Shown here in pieces: positions 57,100 through 64,000 of a DNA stretch of 64,000 nucleotides. Positions within the stretch are counted from its first letter, which is position 1. Every line of letters begins with the position of its first letter. Below the pieces are notes generated by a model, which saw only the letters and a list, made by a program, of their open reading frames with translations, ran no database searches and was not told the DNA's origin. The stretch spans positions 1,116,001-1,180,000 of the forward strand of contig NZ_JBBOOK010000001.1 of NCBI RefSeq assembly GCF_038003045.1, written 5' to 3'. Origin of the DNA: Sporosarcina sp. FSL W7-1349 (lineage in GTDB: Bacteria > Bacillota > Bacilli > Bacillales_A > Planococcaceae). The translations under genes were made by a program, and so were the position numbers.

Positions 57100-57555
57100 T
57101 TATTTCTTCGGTTGCGCTTCTGCAGCAGCTGGAGTGGATGGCTCAGCTTTTTGCTGATTCATCTTTTCCACCGCTTCCATGACAAGATCGAGTTTCTTAT
57201 CAAGGTTGGATACGACTCTTCGCAATTGGGCAATTTCTTTCGCTGCATCCAATTTAGCGATTTCCTCGTCGAAACGATCATCCAAATTATCGACTTTCTC
57301 TTCCAAATTGATGATCAGCGATGCCACATCCGCGAGTTCCCCGCGCGTTGGCATATTGGCCTGTTTTAAATAAGATTCCGTCATTTTTTTAGCCAGTTCC
57401 TGAAATTGCAAATAATAATTTAGAGTTTCACCCATCCCTTCCGAGAAGGATTCTTTTTTCATCGATTGCTGGATGGCATCATTCCAATTGGCTTCTGTTT
57501 GTTCATAAATCGTTTTCCACATGGCGAACGGGTCAAATTGTAGTGTCTGTGACAA
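57100..57555 (-). CDS. phaR: PHA synthase subunit PhaR
   Basis: PhaR is the essential second subunit of class IV synthases. This 151-residue protein has FDPFAMWKTIYEQTEANW at the N-terminus and a long coiled-coil (about 75-130), then an Ala/Pro-rich tail. The TTG start at 57555 has AAAGGAG eight bases upstream; the ATG that opens the frame nine bases earlier (57564) leaves no spacing. It is the first gene of phaRBC. Confidence 0.85.
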   Translation of the reverse strand: MSQTLQFDPFAMWKTIYEQTEANWNDAIQQSMKKESFSEGMGETLNYYLQFQELAKKMTESYLKQANMPTRGELADVASLIINLEEKVDNLDDRFDEEIAKLDAAKEIAQLRRVVSNLDKKLDLVMEAVEKMNQQKAEPSTPAAAEAQPKK

Positions 57556-57564
57556 ACATCTCAT

Positions 57565-57957
57565 CTCCTTTAAAATTCACAGTTTCAGAGAGTAGTGGGG
57601 CATCTCCTGTGTTAAGTATAGGGGGACGTTCCAATTTAAGTCAACGAACGATAATGGACAAAAAACCCCATATTTCTACAATATGTCAGAAACTATTTTA
57701 TTTAAAGAGTACCTTTTTTTCCACATTTACCTAGAAAAAACGTTCAAATCGTACTTAGTTATCTATAAATGAATACTATTCGATATATAATTCTGATAAA
57801 TGAATACCTTTTTTCCTTTATAAATTCGACAAAATACTATGTCCATTCTGTGAAGTTCATAAATTTGTCAATTATCCTTTCTGATAAAATAGGTTTTCCC
57901 TTATTTAAAACTATTTGTACTTCTGTTCCGTTTACATTAAGAGAGGCGGTGAGTGAG
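57565..57957. other. Intergenic region between phaR and the ECF sigma gene
   Basis: About 390 A+T-rich bases between divergent transcripts. It must hold the phaRBC and sigma-gene promoters, but no convincing ECF (AAC...CGTC) or riboswitch-like element was found. Confidence 0.4.
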
Positions 57958-58467
57958 ATGGAGCAAATACAGATAGAGAAAATCATCGATGAGCATGGGG
58001 AGCATTTGATTCGGCTGGCGTATTTCTACGTCCGCGACCGGGAAACCGCGAAGGACATCGTACAGGAAGTGTTCATCACGTTATATGAAAAAGTGGATTA
58101 CGAAGAACAGGGAAAATTGCGGGCCTATTTGACAACGATGACCGCAAACCGCTGCAAGGATCATTTACGCAGCTGGTCATTCCGTAACTTACAATTCAAT
58201 AAGGATTGGATGGAACGAATACATATCCAGCAAGATCCGCTGATTTTGCAAGAAGAGAAAGCGGATATCGCAATTGCCATCTTGGAGCTGCCCATCAAAT
58301 ACCGGGAAATCATCCTGTTTTACTACTACGAGGAGTGCACGATGAAAGAAATCGCCCAACTCCTCGGCATTTCGGAAAATACGGTGAAAACGAGAATGAC
58401 AAAGGCGCGGAAATTACTGAAGAAAGAACTGCAATCCGATTATTGGGAGGTGCTTTCCATTGAATGA
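57958..58467 (+). CDS. ECF-family RNA polymerase sigma factor
   Basis: A 169-residue group 4 sigma factor. Region 2 includes LIRLAYFYVRDRETAKDIVQEVF and region 4 REIILFYYYEECTMKEIAQLLGISENTVKTRMTKARKLL. It is typical of SigM/SigW/SigX-like factors. The start ATG at 57958 is used; a GTG nine bases before (57949) is possible. It is translationally coupled with a membrane protein that is a likely anti-sigma factor. Confidence 0.9.
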   Translation: MEQIQIEKIIDEHGEHLIRLAYFYVRDRETAKDIVQEVFITLYEKVDYEEQGKLRAYLTTMTANRCKDHLRSWSFRNLQFNKDWMERIHIQQDPLILQEEKADIAIAILELPIKYREIILFYYYEECTMKEIAQLLGISENTVKTRMTKARKLLKKELQSDYWEVLSIE

Positions 58468-59410
58468 AGTGAAAAAAAGTCTGCATGCTATCGTTGGAGA
58501 CGTGTCCAAGGATAAGGAGGAGTTAAAACGGAACATCCGGCCGCCAGGAAAACCGAAAAAGAAAAACCTGTTTCCATACGTTGCTTCCCTCGTTGTCACG
58601 GCAGCCATCCTGTTCTTTGCATTCAATGTTTATCAAGGCAATCCGGTCAATTCGAACAAGGACCGGTATGAGGTTAATGAAACATACTATAACCTCATGT
58701 TGAAGACGGAATCTCTTGGCATTTCAGGGGAAGAGGCACGCTATCTCATACTTATGACCACTTTGCAGGCGGATGCTGTGATCGATTATGCCCGTTCGCT
58801 CGGCTTTACTGCGAACGCTGATGAATTAAGTGAAAAGGCACAGGATGCGAAACATTCCTTTTATGAAAGCATGACACCCGAGGAAATAGAAGAGATGGAA
58901 CGGCAGCAGTTGGAGAATTTCGGCATCAGCTATGATGAATACTTCCAAAATATTAACCACCTAACCATCGAATATAATGAAGCGCTCGAATGGATAAAAG
59001 AAAATCCACCAGCTGAAGTAAAAACGAACCGTGAAGTTTTAGATGCCTTTATGGAGAAACACGAGAAGACGATCCAAGCTTTCATGGAGGACAAGCAGAT
59101 TCCGCATTCCATCGACCCGGCGCTTATGTATACAGAGATCGAGGGCCTCGTCGCCGATATTCAAGGGGAAAAGATCCTCATCGTGCAAGGTCTGAATAAA
59201 GAAGAGATCGAAGAGAAACCGATGGAAGAAGTGATTGAAATGGGTTATGATTCCGCCTGGTTCACGATCGGTCGGGATGCTTCGCAGATTGAACCATTGC
59301 AGACAATCAAACTGACCTATGACCCCCTCTCTTATCCTGTCATCAATACAGAACCGAACGGACCTGGCAACTTACGGACTGTCCTGTCTTGGGAAATCAT
59401 CGAACCTTAA
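58460..59410 (+). CDS. Probable anti-sigma factor (membrane-anchored)
   Basis: A 316-residue protein overlapping the ECF sigma gene by eight bases (TTG start at 58460). A cytoplasmic stretch of about 40 residues precedes one membrane helix (YVASLVVTAAILFFAFNVY). The large outer domain is helical and acidic. Cognate anti-sigma factors usually have this layout. No ZAS zinc motif is seen, so the anti-sigma call rests on coupling and topology. Confidence 0.7.
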   Translation: MNEVKKSLHAIVGDVSKDKEELKRNIRPPGKPKKKNLFPYVASLVVTAAILFFAFNVYQGNPVNSNKDRYEVNETYYNLMLKTESLGISGEEARYLILMTTLQADAVIDYARSLGFTANADELSEKAQDAKHSFYESMTPEEIEEMERQQLENFGISYDEYFQNINHLTIEYNEALEWIKENPPAEVKTNREVLDAFMEKHEKTIQAFMEDKQIPHSIDPALMYTEIEGLVADIQGEKILIVQGLNKEEIEEKPMEEVIEMGYDSAWFTIGRDASQIEPLQTIKLTYDPLSYPVINTEPNGPGNLRTVLSWEIIEP

Positions 59411-59422
59411 TGTTTTTCACAA

Positions 59423-59457
59423 TTGCCCTTCCATACTATGGAACGGGCTTTTTTATG
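59423..59457 (+). terminator. Terminator after the anti-sigma gene
   Basis: GCCCTTCCAT pairs with ATGGAACGGGC (one bulge), followed by TTTTTT. Confidence 0.8.
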
Positions 59458-59487
59458 TTTGCACCCTTCTTATTTGGAAGATTTTTC

Positions 59488-59520
59488 TTGACTTCCTGAA
59501 CACTTAGGTGTAAATTACAC
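59488..59520 (+). promoter_or_regulatory. phaQ promoter with palindromic operator
   Basis: TTGACT (59488) and TAAATT (59511) are spaced by 17. The perfect palindrome GTGTAAATTACAC (59508-59520) covers the -10 box and is a candidate site for PhaQ itself. Confidence 0.65.
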
Positions 59521-59554
59521 ATATAGATATTTTGCAAGGAGAGTGGAGTGCGCT

Positions 59555-59968
59555 ATGGAAAAATCACCCGACTCGAACAAAAATGAAAAAAGTGTGAATT
59601 TGGGGACGCCTAAAAATTTCCTCATTCCTTTAATGCTTCTTCATTTACGTGATTGGAATTCACATGGCTATGAATTGATGCAAAAAATTTCCCAATTCGG
59701 GGTCGATTCATTGGATCAAGGTAATTTTTATAGAATTCTTCGTCAACTGGAAAAGGACGCGATGGTGACTTCCGAATGGGACACGGAATCCGGGGGCCCA
59801 GCAAAACGGATTTATTCCATCACGAAAGCCGGAGAACAGTACTTGGAACTGTGGGCAGGTTCCTTGGGTCATTACCAGAAAATGCTGGACCAGTTCTTCA
59901 GCCTGTACAATCCTTTTTTCCCAACTTATTCCCGGAAGGAAAAAGACGAGGAACCGGACAACGAGTGA
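59555..59968 (+). CDS. phaQ: PadR-like PHA regulator PhaQ
   Basis: A 137-residue winged-helix regulator: FLIPLMLLHLRDWNSHGYELMQKI, then FYRILRQLEKDAMVTSEWDTES and RIYSITKAGEQYLELW. In B. megaterium PhaQ represses phaQP and is released by PHB granules (known). The start at 59555 has GGAG six bases upstream; a GTG at 59543 is possible. It is followed by phaP and phaJ. Confidence 0.88.
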   Translation: MEKSPDSNKNEKSVNLGTPKNFLIPLMLLHLRDWNSHGYELMQKISQFGVDSLDQGNFYRILRQLEKDAMVTSEWDTESGGPAKRIYSITKAGEQYLELWAGSLGHYQKMLDQFFSLYNPFFPTYSRKEKDEEPDNE

Positions 59969-60047
59969 GCACAGCAACAATGCAGCACGTTGCATTCATA
60001 TAAAGTTCCATCCGCGGATGGATATTATGTACAAGGAGGAATTACTG

Positions 60048-60551
60048 ATGACGAAAGCAAAAGAAGTGAAACAGCCGGTGAATGAAGTGGATTTGATCTG
60101 GGAAGGGTGGTTGAACGGCTTCAAAACAATCCAAAACCTTCAACAGGACATTTCGGAGAGATCTCTCCAAGCGTTTGAAAATCAAAAAGAACTTCTGAAT
60201 TCAACACGGGCCACACTAACTCAATTGGAAGCGGAATCGAATAAGATTTCAGAAGAATGGAAATCGAGCTTACAAAAGACGATGAAAGAATCGGATAAAG
60301 AGCGATACCTCCCCCTCGCTTCGACTTGGCTGAACCAGCTCGATGAAATCAATAGCACTGTGCAGGCCCTGTCCTGGACTCCAAGCAAAGTGATGTTGGA
60401 CCTATTCTCCCAATCACAAGTACAGCTCGAATCCAATGTAAAAAATGTGCTGGACCAGCAACAGAAAGGCAATGCGGAACTTTTGAAATCCGTTGAAAAA
60501 CTGACAGATCAATTGAAAGAGACACATAAAAAACTACTAGCAGGAATCTGA
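60048..60551 (+). CDS. phaP: Phasin PhaP
   Basis: A 167-residue, helical, amphipathic, Gln/Lys/Glu-rich protein that coats PHA granules. Sequence such as DLIWEGWLNGFKTIQNLQ and ALSWTPSKVMLDLFSQSQ resembles Bacillus PhaP. ATG at 60048 behind AAGGAGG is the start. It is the second gene of phaQ-phaP-phaJ. Confidence 0.82.
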   Translation: MTKAKEVKQPVNEVDLIWEGWLNGFKTIQNLQQDISERSLQAFENQKELLNSTRATLTQLEAESNKISEEWKSSLQKTMKESDKERYLPLASTWLNQLDEINSTVQALSWTPSKVMLDLFSQSQVQLESNVKNVLDQQQKGNAELLKSVEKLTDQLKETHKKLLAGI

Positions 60552-60616
60552 ATAGCTTTCGCTACTATGTCAACCAACCAAAATACTGTTACTCAACCGA
60601 AAGGAAACATCTATCA

Positions 60617-61021
60617 GTGCCTACGTATGATGAAATCAGAATTGGCGATCGAGCCAGTTTCACAAAAACCGTTTCAGAGTATGACGTCTACCAGTTTGCC
60701 GGGGTGACTGGCGATTTCAACCCGATCCATGTCGATGCCGAATATGCTAAGAATTCAGTGTTCAAAGAGCGCATCGCCCATGGAATCCTGACAGCCGGAT
60801 TCATTTCCAATGTGTTGGCGATGCAGCTTCCGGGCAGAGATACGATCTACCTATCCCAAAATCTGGCGTTTCTAGCTCCGGTGAAAATCGGCGATACGGT
60901 TACGGCAGAAGTGGAGGTACTGGAAAAGAAAGATTCCAAGCGGATCATCCGGCTCCGGACCATTGTCAAAAACCAACGGGATGAACTCGTCCTCGAAGGA
61001 GAGGCCGTTGTTATGAAATAG
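60617..61021 (+). CDS. phaJ: (R)-specific enoyl-CoA hydratase PhaJ (MaoC-like)
   Basis: A 134-residue hot-dog-fold hydratase giving (R)-3-hydroxyacyl-CoA from enoyl-CoA. The hydratase-2 motif is seen in GVTGDFNPIHVDAEYAKNSVF and RIAHGILTAGFISNV, with catalytic Asp and His. It links beta-oxidation to PHA synthesis. GTG start with AAAGGAAAC upstream. Confidence 0.9.
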   Translation: MPTYDEIRIGDRASFTKTVSEYDVYQFAGVTGDFNPIHVDAEYAKNSVFKERIAHGILTAGFISNVLAMQLPGRDTIYLSQNLAFLAPVKIGDTVTAEVEVLEKKDSKRIIRLRTIVKNQRDELVLEGEAVVMK

Positions 61022-61058
61022 AAGAAACCCACTTGTCGATGCAAGTGGGTTTCTTCTA
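61021..61058. terminator. Bidirectional terminator after phaJ
   Basis: AAGAAACCCACTTG pairs with CAAGTGGGTTTCTT. Confidence 0.93.
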
Positions 61059-61113
61059 TATTTACAGAGAGAAAGACAAGCTTCTGCCCCATTTCTTAAG
61101 CTACATTTCCAAA

Positions 61114-61220
61114 TTGCGGATATCATTAATATCGTGGTATAATAATATAGATATAATGGTCGAGGAGTTCTATCGGGCAGTCAAGTTCAGCCTTCCGAAT
61201 GCAACTCCTTTTCTTGTTGG
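61114..61220 (+). ncRNA. Candidate small/antisense RNA between phaJ and psd
   Basis: A promoter TTGCGG-18-TATAAT (61114-61143) faces right. About 10 bases downstream GGAGTT...AACTCC, with inner TCGG/CCGA, ends in TTTTCTT near 61216. The transcript would be 65-70 nt, or would run antisense into the 3' end of psd if read through. No gene fits this promoter. Confidence 0.4.
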
Positions 61221-61233
61221 CGCAGTTTTCAAA

Positions 61234-62022
61234 TCAAGCCTTCGGCGCCCAACGGCCAATCGGTTGGCCTACCTTTACATCTGTCCTGTCTTGGATGAGC
61301 GGTCGGAAATCAGAACGCGGTTCGAGAAAAAGGATGACCGTCGAACCGAAAGAAAAATGGCCGAACTCTTCCCCTTTCACGGCAATTTTGGAAGCATTCC
61401 GGATTTGGACGCTATTGACATTCAATGCGCCGACTTTCACGATTGCCATATTACCGTAATTCGTTTCCATTTCAGAAATTAGCCGGTAGTTCGTCGCAAA
61501 CGGCCGATCCCCCAACTGAAGACCGAGCTCATTCACCGGATAGGACACATTGCCGAGTGCATAGCGGGAAATGATGTCGCCATCGAATGGGTAATGGAAA
61601 TGATGATAATGGCTGGGCGACAGATAGAGGATGTAGAAAAACCCGCCAGCATAGCGGTCCGCCTTTTGCTGGCTTCCGAAAATATCGGCTAGCTGATACG
61701 GCTGGCCTTTAATATAGAACTCTCGGTCTTCATTGACGGTGCCCATTCCATTGACGATGCCGTCGACAGGGGAAACTAACGTGTCCGGCGAAGGATTGAT
61801 CACCCTGCTGCCCTCTTTCAAATTTCGCGTAAAGAAAGAATTCAGTGAATCATACGTATTGAGTGGCCGTTCCATCTCTTTCTCGTTAATTTCAAAATAG
61901 CGGGAGAAGGGCTGGATGAGCGGGCGGCTTATACCCGATCGAGTGAAGGTTTTCAAGATGGAAGAGGAGAGCGGACGACCAGTTAGCTCCACAAATGCTT
62001 TGAACAGTTTTCGTTGGACCAT
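61234..62022 (-). CDS. psd: Phosphatidylserine decarboxylase
   Basis: Psd makes phosphatidylethanolamine from phosphatidylserine at the membrane. The 262-residue proenzyme self-cleaves at the Ser of FGST (GHFSFGSTVILFLEP) to form the pyruvoyl group. Other landmarks are TRSGISRPLIQPF-like N-terminus, SPVDGIVNGMG and YLSPSHYHHFHYPFDG. It is divergent from pssA, which provides its substrate. Confidence 0.94.
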   Translation of the reverse strand: MVQRKLFKAFVELTGRPLSSSILKTFTRSGISRPLIQPFSRYFEINEKEMERPLNTYDSLNSFFTRNLKEGSRVINPSPDTLVSPVDGIVNGMGTVNEDREFYIKGQPYQLADIFGSQQKADRYAGGFFYILYLSPSHYHHFHYPFDGDIISRYALGNVSYPVNELGLQLGDRPFATNYRLISEMETNYGNMAIVKVGALNVNSVQIRNASKIAVKGEEFGHFSFGSTVILFLEPRSDFRPLIQDRTDVKVGQPIGRWAPKA

Positions 62023-62079
62023 GTTCAGTACCTCGCTTTCTATGGAATATAACGTAACTATACTTTAAGGAGGAAACTT

Positions 62080-62619
62080 ATGTTTTTACAAAAAGCATGG
62101 GATCTTTATTTACCAAAAATGAAGATGCAGTTGGCGAATGCCATTACACTCACCAACCTCAGTTTCGGAATCATAGCTATTATACTAATAATCAACGACC
62201 TTAGCCACAAGAGCCTTGTTTTCATCTTTCTGGCGGCGCTGTTCGACCGTTTCGATGGCATGGCAGCGAGACACTTCCATGCAGAATCCCAGTTTGGCAA
62301 GGAGCTTGACTCGTTATGTGATCTCGTTTCATTCGGTATTGCCCCAGCCTTGCTCATATACAAGCTGGCCTTTTCCGCCATGCTCTGGGTCGGTATTGCA
62401 GTGACCATCTTTTACATTTTGGCAGGGGCTGTCCGCCTTGCACGCTACAATGTGAAAGAATTCGATGGCGCGTTCCGCGGATTGCCGATCACCGCAGCAG
62501 GTGTCCTGCTGACGCTGAGCTATTTCATCTATCCGTACGTCCAAGACGGCGTGCTCATACTCTTTATGCTGCTATTATCCTTTTTGATGATCAGCAATGT
62601 CCACATTGCGAAAGTGTGA
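62080..62619 (+). CDS. pssA: CDP-diacylglycerol-serine O-phosphatidyltransferase
   Basis: PssA makes phosphatidylserine from CDP-diacylglycerol and serine. The 179-residue membrane protein carries the CDP-alcohol phosphotransferase motif D-G-x2-A-R-x8-G-x3-D-x3-D in FDGMAARHFHAESQFGKELDSLCD. The ATG has AAGGAGG upstream. Divergent from psd, completing the PE branch. Confidence 0.93.
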   Translation: MFLQKAWDLYLPKMKMQLANAITLTNLSFGIIAIILIINDLSHKSLVFIFLAALFDRFDGMAARHFHAESQFGKELDSLCDLVSFGIAPALLIYKLAFSAMLWVGIAVTIFYILAGAVRLARYNVKEFDGAFRGLPITAAGVLLTLSYFIYPYVQDGVLILFMLLLSFLMISNVHIAKV

Positions 62620-62683
62620 TTTATATGATTAGTAGATAATTAAGTTACTTTTAACATAAAGTTTATCATTTGTGAAACATTAC

Positions 62684-62735
62684 AAAATCCCATGGGAAAG
62701 CGCTTTGGCGGCCTTCCCATGGGATTCTCTTTTTA
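62684..62735 (+). terminator. Terminator after pssA
   Basis: AATCCCATGGGAA pairs with TTCCCATGGGATT, followed by CTCTTTTT. Confidence 0.9.
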
Positions 62736-62857
62736 AAGAGTAATAAGTGAAATTACCAATTTTCACTAAGTTCACGACGAAACAAAAACAACCAGACAGG
62801 ATGTTTTTACGGTTATTGATGACAACCTCTATCTCCCTATATTCATGGATAATTTAA

Positions 62858-63835
62858 TTAGACTGCTACATTGGCTTTTTCAAGCTCTTCAATCAGCATC
62901 GGAATGACTTCGAACAGATCGCCGACAATTCCATAGTCCGCCACTTTGAAGATGTTCGCCTCTGGATCTTTGTTGATCGCCACGATGATTTTGGAGTTCG
63001 ACATCCCTGCCATATGTTGGATCGCCCCTGAAATTCCTGCCGCTATGTACAGATCAGGTGTAACCACTTTCCCCGTTTGGCCGATTTGCAAAGAGTAATC
63101 GCAGTAGTCCGCGTCACATGCCCCACGGGATGCGCCTACCGCACCGCCTAACAGATTCGCAAGCTGCTGCAGCGGCTCGAAGCCTTCCGCGCTTTTTACA
63201 CTGCGGCCCCCCGCCACGACCACTTTCGCTTCCGAAAGATCCACGCCTTCCGACGCCTTGCGGACGACTTCCGAGATGACCGAGCGAAGGTTCGCGATTT
63301 CGACCGAAACGGAAGAGACATCGCCCGTACGGCTTGCATCATGGTCAAGCGGCGCAATGTTGTTCGGACGGATCGTCACGAAGAGGAGACCTTCCTTGTT
63401 TTTCACTTTTTCAAATGCTTTACCGGAATAGATCGGGCGGATGAATGCAGCAGCGTCGCCTTCCCCTTCGATCGCCGTCACGTCGGAGATCAGGCCGGAT
63501 TCCAATTTACTCGCGATTTTCGGAGATAGGTCTTTCCCGAGCGCCGTATGTCCGAAGACGATCGCTTCCGGTTTCTCCAGTTCGTAGACTGCCAGGAACG
63601 CTTGTCCATAACCGTCCGATGTATATTGTTTCAGATGCGGATGCTCCACTGTGACGACACGGTCCGCACCGTAGTGGATCATTTCCTCCGCCAGCGATTG
63701 GACGGAATCGCCAAATAGCACACCGACGACTTCCCCTCCGCCGGAAACTGTCTTCGCGGCTGCAATCGCCTCGAATGATACGTTACGCAAAGCACCTTCT
63801 CTTGCTTCTCCCAGTACTACCACTTTTTTAGACAT
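62858..63835 (-). CDS. etfA: Electron transfer flavoprotein alpha subunit
   Basis: EtfA with EtfB passes electrons from acyl-CoA dehydrogenases to the quinone pool. The 325-residue protein has the FAD-binding C-terminal domain with VVAGGRSVKSAEGFEPLQQLA, GASRGACDADYC, IGQTGKVVTPDLYIAAGISGAIQHMAGM and NKDPEANIFKVADYGIVGDL. It follows etfB in the usual order. Confidence 0.95.
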   Translation of the reverse strand: MSKKVVVLGEAREGALRNVSFEAIAAAKTVSGGGEVVGVLFGDSVQSLAEEMIHYGADRVVTVEHPHLKQYTSDGYGQAFLAVYELEKPEAIVFGHTALGKDLSPKIASKLESGLISDVTAIEGEGDAAAFIRPIYSGKAFEKVKNKEGLLFVTIRPNNIAPLDHDASRTGDVSSVSVEIANLRSVISEVVRKASEGVDLSEAKVVVAGGRSVKSAEGFEPLQQLANLLGGAVGASRGACDADYCDYSLQIGQTGKVVTPDLYIAAGISGAIQHMAGMSNSKIIVAINKDPEANIFKVADYGIVGDLFEVIPMLIEELEKANVAV

Positions 63836-63879
63836 ATTGAGTCCCTCCTAATAGATACGATTCCATTCACCTGCTGAAT

Positions 63880-64000
63880 TCAGATCACTTTCGCTTCTGT
63901 GCGGAGCAAGTTGACAAGCTCCTTCACTTGATCGGCTACATCGCCTTCCAACACACGGCCCGCAGCCTTTTGCGGAGGCAGGAAGATTTCGACGGTTTCC
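63880..64000 (-). CDS. etfB: Electron transfer flavoprotein beta subunit, C-terminal part
   Basis: Only the last 39 codons are inside the window; the gene continues beyond 64000. They read IFLPPQKAAGRVLEGDVADQ and end in LLRTEAKVI before TGA. The C-terminal arm of EtfB has this pattern (PP..R.....G...V.EL...L..EAKVI), and etfA follows. Confidence 0.85.
   Translation of the reverse strand, partial: ETVEIFLPPQKAAGRVLEGDVADQVKELVNLLRTEAKVI

Overview
This window is a chromosomal segment of an endospore-forming, Gram-positive Bacillales bacterium of roughly 50% G+C, most likely Planococcaceae (Sporosarcina-like). That reading rests on the Bacillus-type order of the res, scp, lysA, spoIIA, deoB/pdp, xerD, fur and nudF genes, TTG/GTG starts behind strong purine-rich ribosome binding sites, a spoIIA operon with sigma-F, and a class IV (PhaR/PhaC) polyhydroxyalkanoate system. 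Species assignment is inference.

1-20 kb is conserved core read mostly leftwards: cytochrome c biogenesis (resA-resB-resC, then a strong terminator, then separately transcribed resD with no resE after it), rluB, a D,D-carboxypeptidase, scpB/scpA, ypuF-type DUF309, ribT, lysA with a coupled 34-codon membrane ORF, spoVAF, sigF-spoIIAB-spoIIAA (with a good sigma-H promoter), pdp, deoB, xerD, fur, a SpoIIM-like membrane protein, nudF and a YqkF-type aldo/keto reductase. Compared with B. subtilis, spmA/spmB and spoVAA-AE are missing from their usual places.

20-31.5 kb holds a small acidic lipoprotein, a NitT/TauT-type ABC importer, a folded-back intergenic repeat, an LCP-family cell-wall enzyme, a low-G+C scar (transposase fragment, GNAT gene, frameshifted remnant), hprK, and the xpt-pbuX purine salvage operon under a guanine-type riboswitch. 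An intact IS3-family element (31530-33016) sits in the loop of the terminator behind an MFS transporter gene.

33-48 kb carries exoA, a DadA-type oxidase, a PAS-GGDEF-EAL protein, an ABC importer divergent from ilvE with a perfect cre box between them, a Spo0E-like phosphatase, a YhcN-type lipoprotein, a pseudouridine synthase, luxS beside a hairpin-rich non-coding block, tRNA-Ser(CGA), a methyltransferase and a DacC-type carboxypeptidase.

48-64 kb concerns acyl-CoA, glycerol and storage lipid metabolism: ketopantoate reductase, acyl-CoA ligase, glpK, a CoA transferase, phaC-phaB-phaR, an ECF sigma/anti-sigma pair, phaQ-phaP-phaJ, psd, pssA, and etfA followed by the 3' end of etfB.

The most unusual signals are non-coding: a 60-bp two-hairpin module present twice with a compensatory base-pair change, a paired hairpin beside luxS that also covaries, and an exact-period 21-bp degenerate array after the NRDE gene.
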